A stretch of DNA of 64,000 bases from Propionispora sp. 2/2-37 (GTDB taxonomy: Bacteria > Bacillota > Negativicutes > Propionisporales > Propionisporaceae), in contig NZ_CYSP01000005.1 in NCBI RefSeq assembly GCF_001298735.1, positions 1 to 64,000 of the forward strand. Reading direction: 5' to 3'. The position numbers and the translations under genes were made by a program. Shown here piece after piece: positions 56,539-64,000 of the stretch. Position 1 is the first letter of the stretch. Every line of letters starts with the position of its first letter. The notes beneath the pieces were generated by a model. The model was given only the letters and a program-made list of their open reading frames with translations, had not been told where the DNA came from and made no database searches.

Positions 56539-59304
56539 ATGATGGTACAAGAAGCCGACAAACGGCCGGATCCGGAAGAACTGCTGCAAAAAATTCATAA
56601 AGAAAATCGGGGGAAACTGACTGTTTTTCTAGGCGCGGCCGCCGGAGTCGGGAAAACATATACCATGCTGGAAGCGGCTCATGACCGTCTGGCCGAAGGT
56701 GTCCGCGTGGTCATTGGCTGGGTGGAGACTCACGGCCGGGCGGAAACGGAAAAAATGGTGGCCGGTCTACCCCGGATAGCCCCGAAAATGCTGGAATACC
56801 GGGGCCGGCAACTACCCGAAATGGATATTGACGCCATTATGAATAAAAAGCCGGAACTGGTGCTGGTGGATGAACTGGCTCATACCAATATCAACGGTTC
56901 CCGCCATGTACGGCGCTTTCAGGATGTGGAGGAACTCTTAAACGCCGGTATTCATGTGTATACTACGCTCAATATTCAACATATTGAAAGCCTGAATGAT
57001 GTAGTTGTGCAAATAACTGGGGTGTTTGTGCGGGAAACCGTACCGGATTTATTTATAGAGCAGGCCGACAATATCCAATTGATCGATATACCGCCGGAAG
57101 AGCTAATTAAACGGTTAAAAGACGGAAAGGTATATGTTCCCGGGCAGGCTGAACAGGCCTTGAAAAAATTTTTCCGCCCGGGTAATATCAATGCCTTGCG
57201 GGAACTGGCCTTGCGGTTTACTGCCAGCCGGGTTGATCAGGATATGGCGGAATATATGCGGGAACACCGGATCGACGGACCGTGGCCGGCTGCCGGACGG
57301 GTCATGGTCTGTGTCAGTGCCAGTCCGTTTTCAGCACAGCTCATCCGGGCGGCTCACCGGCTGGCAAGCGGACTGCGTGCTGATTTCTTGGCCGTTTATG
57401 TGGATACGCCGGTGCGCCGGTTTCCGATGGGGGAAAGGGAAAAGGACAGAGTTTGGCGGAATTTGCGGCTTGCGGAAGAACTCGGGGGTAAAATTGTAAC
57501 CGTTATCGGAAGCGATATTGTTCAGGAAATGCTGACGGTTGCCCGTGGTGAAAATGTAACAGCCATTGTTATCGGCAAACCGCGCCATAGCCGCTGGCGG
57601 GAATTTTGGCATGGCTCGCTGGTGGATAAATTAATCCGGCACAGTGAGGGCATCAATGTATATGTGATTCAAAGCAATGCAGAGGCGGAAGTGCGCTCGC
57701 CTATCAGTACGGCTCTGCCTGCCTCGGCTGCGGTGCCCTGGATGTTTATTGCCGGAGGATGCCTGATGACGGCGGCGGTAACGGCGGCGAGCTGGCTGGG
57801 ACGGCGGCAATTAGAGTTAGTTGATATCGCTTTGTTGTATTTGCTGCCGGTGCTGTTCAGTGCCCTTTGGTGGGGGCGGTGGCCGTCCTATATAACCGCT
57901 ATGGTGTGCATTCTGGCTTTTGATTTTTTATTCATAGCGCCGGTAATGACTTTTGCAGTAAGTGACATCCGGTATCTCTGGAGTTTTATTATTTTTCTTA
58001 TCATTTCCTTTGTGATTGGCGGACAGACGGAAATGTTGCGCAGAGAGGTCAGGCTGACACGTCAGCGGGAAACCAGTGTGCGCACTTTGTATAATTTTAG
58101 CCGCCAGATTGCCGCTGTTATTGATGTAAAGCAGATTGCCTGGAAGTTTGTCAGCCACACCGGTATGGCCTTTGACCGTAATGTCGTTATGCTGCTGCCG
58201 GCTGAGAATGGGAAACTGGCCGTAGCGGGTACATATACTGCCGGCCTGCCGGACGGACAGGCTGGTCGAGCCCAGCTGCCGGCGGCAGAATATGCGGTGG
58301 CCAGTTGGGCATTTGTCAATGGACAGGTAGCAGGGCGGTCAACGGAGACGCTTCCCGGTGCCGATTATCTATTTGTGCCGTTGCTTGCCGACGGACGTAC
58401 GGTGGGTGTGTTTGGCATTGAACTGGGACAGCAAAAAATAACCCAGGAAGAACGTCAGCTTATCTATGCCTGGGTTGGGTTGGCAGCCGTTGCCGTGGAA
58501 CGGGTAAAGCTATCCGAAGTTGCCCGGCAGGCGGCCCTGCTGAAAGAATCAGACCAGTTGCGGACTGCCTTATTCAACTCCGTTTCCCATGAACTCAGGA
58601 CCCCTCTGGCGGCCATTGTTGCAGCAGTGTCCACCCTGCTCGATGCAGGCGTGAAATATAGTGCTGAGCTGCAGCGTGAGCTGCTGGAGACGGTCCAGGA
58701 CAGCGCCAGCCGCATGGAACGGGTGGTGGCCAATCTGTTGGACACCGCCCGCCTGGAAAGCGGGATGCTTCATTTAAAGACCGACTGGTGCGACATTGAG
58801 GACATTGTTGGCGTTTCTATCCGCCGGATGGGGGATACGGTAAAGAAACATTTTCTGAAAACCCGCTTATCACCCAAACTAGGGCTTTTACGGGCCGACT
58901 GCGTATTATTAGAGCATGTATTAGTCAATCTGCTGGATAATGCAGTTAAATATTCGCCGCCCGGCAGTGAAATCATCATTGCTGCGGAGCCATACGGCAG
59001 GGAAATCATCGTGTCGGTGCAGGATAACGGGCCCGGCATACCGGTGCAGGATATAAAGAAGATTTTTGAAAAATTTTACCGGGTTCAGCACCAGACGGTA
59101 AAAATTGCCGGAACGGGATTGGGCCTGTCCATATGTAAAAGTATTATTGAGGCCCATGGTGGACGGATCTGGGCCCAAAACGCTCCTGCCGGAGGAGCGA
59201 TTATTTCGTTTGCGGTTCCGGTACCGGATGAGAATAGCCGGACTTTAGTAAAGGCAGGTGAAAGCAATGACGGAACAGGGACTGCGTATTCTGATCATAG
59301 ATGA
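56539..59304 (+). CDS. kdpD: Sensor histidine kinase KdpD
   Basis: Membrane kinase controlling the Kdp potassium pump. About 921 residues, full length: N-terminal KdpD domain with Walker A GAAAGVGKTYTM, a USP domain (about 250-375), four membrane helices (about 395-495), a GAF-like region, the H-box VSHELRTPLAAI (His684) and the ATPase motifs DNGPGIP and GTGLGLSICKS. The USP domain has Ser260-x-Ser262-x20-Phe283-LAVY, matching the SxS-x20-FTAxY c-di-AMP motif reported for S. aureus KdpD except Thr to Leu. ATG 56542 is also possible. It overlaps kdpE. Confidence 0.95.
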   Translation: MMVQEADKRPDPEELLQKIHKENRGKLTVFLGAAAGVGKTYTMLEAAHDRLAEGVRVVIGWVETHGRAETEKMVAGLPRIAPKMLEYRGRQLPEMDIDAIMNKKPELVLVDELAHTNINGSRHVRRFQDVEELLNAGIHVYTTLNIQHIESLNDVVVQITGVFVRETVPDLFIEQADNIQLIDIPPEELIKRLKDGKVYVPGQAEQALKKFFRPGNINALRELALRFTASRVDQDMAEYMREHRIDGPWPAAGRVMVCVSASPFSAQLIRAAHRLASGLRADFLAVYVDTPVRRFPMGEREKDRVWRNLRLAEELGGKIVTVIGSDIVQEMLTVARGENVTAIVIGKPRHSRWREFWHGSLVDKLIRHSEGINVYVIQSNAEAEVRSPISTALPASAAVPWMFIAGGCLMTAAVTAASWLGRRQLELVDIALLYLLPVLFSALWWGRWPSYITAMVCILAFDFLFIAPVMTFAVSDIRYLWSFIIFLIISFVIGGQTEMLRREVRLTRQRETSVRTLYNFSRQIAAVIDVKQIAWKFVSHTGMAFDRNVVMLLPAENGKLAVAGTYTAGLPDGQAGRAQLPAAEYAVASWAFVNGQVAGRSTETLPGADYLFVPLLADGRTVGVFGIELGQQKITQEERQLIYAWVGLAAVAVERVKLSEVARQAALLKESDQLRTALFNSVSHELRTPLAAIVAAVSTLLDAGVKYSAELQRELLETVQDSASRMERVVANLLDTARLESGMLHLKTDWCDIEDIVGVSIRRMGDTVKKHFLKTRLSPKLGLLRADCVLLEHVLVNLLDNAVKYSPPGSEIIIAAEPYGREIIVSVQDNGPGIPVQDIKKIFEKFYRVQHQTVKIAGTGLGLSICKSIIEAHGGRIWAQNAPAGGAIISFAVPVPDENSRTLVKAGESNDGTGTAYSDHR

Positions 59305-59956
59305 CGAGCCGCAAATCCAAAAATTACTAAAAGTGTCGTTACAGGCTTATGGCTATCACTTATACGGAGCAGTCAGCGGACAGGAGGGAATTCAGCAGGC
59401 TGCTGCCTGTAAACCCGATCTGGCTATTGTGGATTTGGGACTACCGGATATGGACGGAAAAACGGTTGTTCGTCAAATTCGTGAGTGGTCGACTATGCCG
59501 GTGATTATTTTAACGGCCCGTGATCAGGAACAGGAGAAAATTGAGGCGCTGGACGCCGGGGCAGATGACTATGTTACAAAACCTTTCAGCATGGGAGAGT
59601 TAATGGCCAGGATGCGGGTCTGCCTGCGCCGGACGGTAGTTAATGAAACGGAGCCTGTGCTGCATTGCGGTGGTTTAACGATTGATTTGTTACAACGGAA
59701 GGTAGCTGTGGATGACCGGGAGATTAAGCTCACGCCGACCGAGTATGAATTGATCAAGTATATGATGCAGCATGCCGGACGGGTATTGACGCACAAGCAA
59801 CTGTTAAAAGCGGTCTGGGGCAGTTCCTACAATGAAGACAGCCACTATATCCGTATCTATGTCAGTCAATTACGGCGAAAGATAGAGGAAGATCCGGCAC
59901 AACCCCGCTATATTATCACGGAATCAGGAATTGGGTACCGGCTAATGGGCCGCTGA
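59267..59956 (+). CDS. kdpE: Response regulator KdpE
   Basis: OmpR-type activator of kdp transcription, 229 residues. The receiver has the acidic pair IIDDEPQ, the phospho-acceptor in IVDLGLPDMDG and the KPFS lysine. The DNA-binding winged helix contains TPTEYELIKYMMQHAGRVLTHKQLL. ATG 59267 follows AGGTGA and lies inside kdpD, a 38-nt overlap that couples kinase and regulator. Confidence 0.95.
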   Translation: MTEQGLRILIIDDEPQIQKLLKVSLQAYGYHLYGAVSGQEGIQQAAACKPDLAIVDLGLPDMDGKTVVRQIREWSTMPVIILTARDQEQEKIEALDAGADDYVTKPFSMGELMARMRVCLRRTVVNETEPVLHCGGLTIDLLQRKVAVDDREIKLTPTEYELIKYMMQHAGRVLTHKQLLKAVWGSSYNEDSHYIRIYVSQLRRKIEEDPAQPRYIITESGIGYRLMGR

Positions 59957-60000
59957 ATAAAGCGGTTTTCGTAGCTTAACATGTATGGAAGGCGAATAAT

Positions 60001-60048
60001 AAAACAGCCATGTCAATTTTAACCCGGACATGACCGTTTTGTTTTTTT
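60001..60048 (+). terminator. Terminator after kdpE
   Basis: An imperfect 14-bp stem (60001-60014 with 60027-60040, AAAACAGCCATGTC against GACATGACCGTTTT) with a 12-nt loop is followed by GTTTTTTT. It separates kdpDE from kdpFAB, so the pump genes need their own promoter. Confidence 0.8.
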
Positions 60049-60066
60049 GAGGATAAGTATATCCGG

Positions 60067-60134
60067 TTTTTACGGATTTTTTACAGGTTACCGCAGGTTT
60101 TTGGCAGCATCTTTACTCCGGTCAGGGGTACAAT
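60067..60134 (+). promoter_or_regulatory. Candidate KdpE site and kdpF promoter
   Basis: TTTTTAC occurs twice, at 60067-60073 and 60078-60084, spaced exactly 11 bp, one helical turn. The E. coli KdpE site is similarly built of T-run-AC elements. A -10-like TACAAT lies at 60129-60134 without a good -35, as expected for an activator-dependent promoter. This is inference from similarity. Confidence 0.5.
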
Positions 60135-60170
60135 AAATTTGTAATCCAAGAAGGCAAGGGGGAGAAAAAT

Positions 60171-60257
60171 ATGGCTGACTTTTGGTTGGCTGGCGTGATT
60201 ACAGGTTTGTTGCTGGTATATTTACTTTATGTTTTATTGAAACCGGAGGAATTTTAG
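60171..60257 (+). CDS. kdpF: Potassium-transporting ATPase subunit KdpF
   Basis: A 28-residue single-helix peptide (MADFWLAGVITGLLLVYLLY, ending LKPEEF). Size, the one hydrophobic helix and the position just before kdpA identify it as KdpF, which stabilises the Kdp complex in the membrane. AAGGGGGAG precedes the ATG. It is too short for routine gene finders. Confidence 0.9.
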   Translation: MADFWLAGVITGLLLVYLLYVLLKPEEF

Positions 60258-60258
60258 A

Positions 60259-61965
60259 ATGATGACCGATTTGATGATGTATGCATTGTACCTGGTGATA
60301 TTGCTTCTCCTGGCCTGGCCGTTAGGCAGATATATGGCGAACGTATTTACCATGGAAAAGACAATATTCGATCCTGTATTCCAACCGCTGGAACGATTCA
60401 TTTACCGGTTGACGGGGGTGAATCCCGAACAGGAGATGAATTGGCGGCAGTATGCTGCAGCTCTCGTTTGGTTCAATGTGGCGGGGGCAGCCGCAGTCTT
60501 TTTGCTTGAAATGAGTCAGGGACTACTGGCTTGGAATCCGGCCGGCATGCCTGGAGTGTATCCCTGGCATCTGGCTTTCAATACGGCAATCAGTTTTATG
60601 ACCAACACCAACTGGCAAGCCTACGGCGGAGAAGCCACCATGAGCTATTTCACACAGATGACGGCTCTTACCGTTCAAAATTTCGCTTCAGCTGCCGTGG
60701 GGATGGCTGTGGCGGTGGCGCTGATCCGGGGGCTTACCCGCAAGAAAGCCGCAGCAATCGGCAACTTTTGGGTTGATCTGGTGCGTGGCACGTTTAGAAT
60801 TTTGCTACCTTTGTCTATAGTATTTACCTTGATTCTGGTTCAGCAAGGTTCCATACAAAATTTGTCGCCCTATTTGACGGTACACACGCTGGAAGGTGCT
60901 GAACAAACTTTGGCCATGGGACCGACGGCTTCCCAGGAAGCCATCAAGATACTGGGAACCAACGGCGGGGGCTTCTTTAACGCCAACTCGGCTCACCCCT
61001 TTGAGAATCCCACACCGTTAACCAACTTTCTGCAAGTGATAAGCATCTTTCTCATTCCTGCAGGACTGGTGTTTGCCTTCGGGCATATGGCCCGCGAGCG
61101 GCGGCAGGGATATGCCATACTGGCAACCATGATGCTGTTGTTCTGCCTCATGTTGGCAGGAACGTATCTAAGTGAGATGAATGGTAACCCGATCCTGGCA
61201 GGGTTGGGGATAGACCAGCCTACCTCCATGGAAGGCAAAGAAGTCCGCTTTGGCATTGCCGGTTCGGCCCTGTTTGCCACAGTAACGACAGCAGCTTCCT
61301 GCGGTGCGGTCAACGCTATGCATGACAGCTTTACGCCGTTAGGCGGCTTCTTTCCGTTATTGCAGATGAAACTGGGCGAAGTGATTTTCGGCGGTGTTGG
61401 CGCCGGCTTTTACGGCATCCTGTTATTTGTTGTACTGACCGTGTTTATTGTTGGTTTGATGGTGGGCCGGACGCCGGAATATCTGGGAAAGAAAATAGAA
61501 GCGCAAGAGACGAAGATGGCTACCCTTGGAATCTTAATTCCTGCGGTTACCATTCTGATCGGCAGCGCAATTGCCGTAGTTACCGGACCGGGAACCTCCG
61601 CTATTCTCAATCCCGGACCGCATGGTCTGAGCGAGATTGTATATGCGTTTGCCTCGGCTGCCGGCAACAACGGCAGTGCCTTTGCCGGTCTGAGTGCCAA
61701 CAGTCCCTTCTATAATTTGCTGCTGGCAGCGGCTATGCTGTTTGGCCGGTTTGGTGTGATCATTCCGGCGCTGGCTATTGCCGGCAGTATGGCGGAAAAG
61801 AAAGTTTCCCCTCCCGGCCCGGGCACATTTCCTACCACCGGCTGGCTGTTTGTTTTGCTGTTGGCCGGTGTTATTATCATTGTCGGTGCGTTGACTTTTC
61901 TGCCGGTATTAACTTTGGGACCTGTTGTCGAGCATCTGCTGATGCTGCAGGGAACTATGTTTTAA
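60259..61965 (+). CDS. kdpA: Potassium-transporting ATPase potassium-binding subunit KdpA
   Basis: Channel-like subunit that binds potassium. The 568 residues have about ten membrane helices and the selectivity-filter-like loops TNTNWQAYGGE, GTNGGGFFNANSAHPFENP, SCGAVNAMHDSFTPLGG and AAGNNGSAFAGL, one per repeat. It starts 1 nt after the kdpF stop. ATG 60262 immediately follows and could be used instead. Confidence 0.97.
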   Translation: MMTDLMMYALYLVILLLLAWPLGRYMANVFTMEKTIFDPVFQPLERFIYRLTGVNPEQEMNWRQYAAALVWFNVAGAAAVFLLEMSQGLLAWNPAGMPGVYPWHLAFNTAISFMTNTNWQAYGGEATMSYFTQMTALTVQNFASAAVGMAVAVALIRGLTRKKAAAIGNFWVDLVRGTFRILLPLSIVFTLILVQQGSIQNLSPYLTVHTLEGAEQTLAMGPTASQEAIKILGTNGGGFFNANSAHPFENPTPLTNFLQVISIFLIPAGLVFAFGHMARERRQGYAILATMMLLFCLMLAGTYLSEMNGNPILAGLGIDQPTSMEGKEVRFGIAGSALFATVTTAASCGAVNAMHDSFTPLGGFFPLLQMKLGEVIFGGVGAGFYGILLFVVLTVFIVGLMVGRTPEYLGKKIEAQETKMATLGILIPAVTILIGSAIAVVTGPGTSAILNPGPHGLSEIVYAFASAAGNNGSAFAGLSANSPFYNLLLAAAMLFGRFGVIIPALAIAGSMAEKKVSPPGPGTFPTTGWLFVLLLAGVIIIVGALTFLPVLTLGPVVEHLLMLQGTMF

Positions 61966-61980
61966 AAGGAGCGAATGGGC

Positions 61981-64000
61981 ATGAATACTCGAAGCAGTTT
62001 TAATAAAGACATATGGAAAGCGGCCGTGCGCGATTCCTTCCGGAAACTGAATCCACGAACCCAGTGGCGTAATCCGGTCATGTTTATCGTATACATCGGG
62101 GCCATATTGACAACCGTGTTTACGATACGTGATCTTGTGCTGGGCGGGGCGCAGCCGACATTTTTTACTTTGCAGATCACCCTATGGTTATGGTTTACCG
62201 TACTGTTTGCTAACTTCGCGGAAGCGGTGGCCGAAGGACGGGGAAAGGCTCAGGCGAATGCACTGCGCAGCACACGCAGTCAAACCAAGGCCAAAAAGGT
62301 CTCCGGTACGGAGACGGCACTAGTGGATGCCACTGCCTTGCGCAAGGGGGATATCGTTCTGGTTGAAGCCGGGGATTTGATTCCCGGCGACGGCGAAATC
62401 ACCGAAGGCATGGCATCGGTGGATGAGAGTGCCGTCACCGGCGAGTCGGCGCCGGTCATCCGGGAAGCTGGCGGGGATAAGTCCTCGGTCACCGGCGGTA
62501 CACGGGTATTGTCCGACTGGATTAAAATTCGCATTACCGCCAATCCCGGGGAGACCTTTCTGGATAAGATGATATCGCTGGTGGAAGGGGCTAAACGTCA
62601 AAAGACGCCAAACGAAATTGCCTTGACCATTCTATTGGTTGGCCTGACCATCATCTTTTTAGTTGCGGTGGCTACGCTGGCACCCTATGCTGTGTATTCC
62701 GGGATTGAGTTACCGGTGGCCGTTTTGATTGCCCTATTGGTTTGTCTGATTCCAACGACCATTGGCGGACTGTTAAGCGCCATCGGTATCGCCGGCATGG
62801 ACCGGCTGCTAAAAAAGAATGTGCTGGCCATGTCCGGCCGGGCAGTGGAAGCTGCCGGTGACGTAGATGCGCTGCTGCTGGATAAAACCGGTACCATTAC
62901 CCTGGGGAACCGGATGGCGACCGAATTCATTCCGGCTCCCGGCGTCAGCCCGGAACAACTGGCCGATGCGGCACAACTTTCTTCCCTGGCGGATGAGACG
63001 CCAGAAGGCCGCAGCATTGTCGTTTTAGCCAAAGAAAAATATAACTTACGCGAACGGAATTTAGCTTCGCTGGAAGCCGAATTTGTCCCGTTTACGGCAC
63101 AGACTCGTATGAGTGGGATCAATATTAAAGGAAGGAGTGTCAGGGGGCAGGAAATCCGTAAGGGTGCCGTGGATGCTATTAAAAAGTACACGCAAAGCCG
63201 GGGAGGGGTATTCCCGGATTCGGTGGATAAGGTTTGTCAGACGATCGCTAAAAGCGGGGGCACACCGCTCGTGGTGGCGGAAGGGGAGCGGGTGCTTGGC
63301 ACCATCCAGCTGAAAGATATCGTAAAGGGCGGCATTAAGGAACGGTTCCGGGATCTCAGACAGATGGGGATTAAAACGGTTATGATTACCGGTGACAATC
63401 CGTTAACGGCGGCGGCCATTGCTGCTGAAGCTGGAGTAGACGATTTTCTGGCTGAGGCCACACCGGAAGACAAGCTGCGTTTAATTCGCGATTATCAGGA
63501 AAAAGGGATGCTGGTCGCCATGACCGGTGATGGAACCAATGATGCGCCGGCACTGGCACAGGCGGATGTGGGCGTGGCCATGAACAGCGGCACCCAGGCT
63601 GCCAAAGAGGCGGGCAATATGGTCGATCTGGACAGCAATCCGACCAAGCTGATCGAAGTGGTGGAAATCGGCAAACAGCTCTTAATTACCCGCGGTTCGC
63701 TGACTACCTTTAGTGTAGCCAACGATGTAGCCAAATACTTTGCCATCATCCCGGCCATGTTTGCCGGGGCCTTCCCGGTGTTGAACGTATTTAACATTAT
63801 GGGTCTGGCCACACCGGAAAGCGCTATTTTGAGTGCCGTCATCTTTAACGCTCTGATTATTATTGCGCTGGTGCCGTTGGCCTTACAGGGAGTACAGTAC
63901 CGGCCGGTAGGAGCCGCCGTACTGCTCAGGCGTAACATCCTGATTTATGGAGTGGGGGGAATTGTTGCCCCATTTGTCGGGATTAAATTGATTGATCTTG
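61981..64000 (+). CDS. kdpB: Potassium-transporting ATPase ATP-binding subunit KdpB (3' truncated by window end)
   Basis: P-type ATPase subunit that powers potassium import. The frame is open from ATG 61981 (or 61975) to the window end, 673 codons, near the usual 680-690. It contains the phosphorylation motif LLDKTGTIT, the actuator motif [25 protein letters not shown] and the hinge [26 protein letters not shown] precedes it. kdpC is expected just beyond the window. Confidence 0.96.
   Translation, partial: MNTRSSFNKDIWKAAVRDSFRKLNPRTQWRNPVMFIVYIGAILTTVFTIRDLVLGGAQPTFFTLQITLWLWFTVLFANFAEAVAEGRGKAQANALRSTRSQTKAKKVSGTETALVDATALRKGDIVLVEAGDLIPGDGEITEGMASVDESAVTGESAPVIREAGGDKSSVTGGTRVLSDWIKIRITANPGETFLDKMISLVEGAKRQKTPNEIALTILLVGLTIIFLVAVATLAPYAVYSGIELPVAVLIALLVCLIPTTIGGLLSAIGIAGMDRLLKKNVLAMSGRAVEAAGDVDALLLDKTGTITLGNRMATEFIPAPGVSPEQLADAAQLSSLADETPEGRSIVVLAKEKYNLRERNLASLEAEFVPFTAQTRMSGINIKGRSVRGQEIRKGAVDAIKKYTQSRGGVFPDSVDKVCQTIAKSGGTPLVVAEGERVLGTIQLKDIVKGGIKERFRDLRQMGIKTVMITGDNPLTAAAIAAEAGVDDFLAEATPEDKLRLIRDYQEKGMLVAMTGDGTNDAPALAQADVGVAMNSGTQAAKEAGNMVDLDSNPTKLIEVVEIGKQLLITRGSLTTFSVANDVAKYFAIIPAMFAGAFPVLNVFNIMGLATPESAILSAVIFNALIIIALVPLALQGVQYRPVGAAVLLRRNILIYGVGGIVAPFVGIKLIDL

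Noticed and set aside
57331..57612. Minus-strand frame inside kdpD
   Set aside because: The plus-strand KdpD domains are continuous and recognisable throughout, so the antisense frame has no support.

Overview
The window looks like chromosomal DNA of a low-to-mid GC Firmicutes-lineage anaerobe. Four points suggest a spore-forming member of the Negativicutes (Sporomusa/Pelosinus-like). A CwlD-type spore-cortex amidase follows rpsI. A monofunctional GT51 peptidoglycan glycosyltransferase is present. A KOW-domain gene sits between map and infA. The linkage rplQ-ecfA-ecfA-ecfT-truA-rplM-rpsI is classical Firmicutes. The taxonomic call is inference from gene content and order. No rRNA, tRNA, CRISPR array, insertion sequence or prophage was seen.

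Layout. (1) 1-17.0 kb: tuf followed by the S10-spc-alpha ribosomal superoperon, including secY, adk, map, infA and rpoA. (2) 17.3-21.7 kb: energising module of an ECF vitamin/metal transporter, truA, and rplM-rpsI behind their own consensus promoter. (3) 21.9-27.0 kb: mtgA (minus strand), cwlD, an AmmeMemoRadiSam trio (amrB-amrA-amrS) and a YitT-family membrane protein (minus strand). (4) 27.3-36.9 kb: a complete acetyl-cycle arginine pathway argCJBDFGH with an ArgR-type box over the first promoter, then ilvE. (5) 37-44 kb: cdaA-cdaR (c-di-AMP synthesis), an FAD dehydrogenase, glmM, and glmS behind a glmS ribozyme.

(6) 44.2-53.1 kb: the most unusual block. A GntR/UTRA regulator is followed by an operon encoding two polyol-phosphate dehydrogenases (SDR and MtlD-like), DhaL and DhaK dihydroxyacetone kinase subunits, a complete mannose-type PTS (EIIA, B, C, D), and the RuMP pair hexulose-6-phosphate synthase / 6-phospho-3-hexuloisomerase. 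The gntR promoter and the operon promoter share a 20-bp motif (16/20 identical), so one local regulator probably controls both. The gene set suggests PTS uptake of a ketose or polyol, redox interconversion as sugar-alcohol phosphates, entry at fructose-6-phosphate, C1 exchange through HPS/PHI, and a triose or tetrose branch handled by DhaKL. The substrate is not determined.

(7) 53.1-56.5 kb: a MerR-type promoter with 19-bp spacing, an orphan larE, merR, and an aldo/keto reductase with two 4Fe-4S motifs. Truncated remnants of a second merR and a second reductase flank the module. (8) 56.5-64 kb: kdpD-kdpE-kdpF-kdpA-kdpB (kdpB runs off the end). KdpD carries a c-di-AMP-binding-type motif, which links this potassium system to the cdaA gene in block 5.
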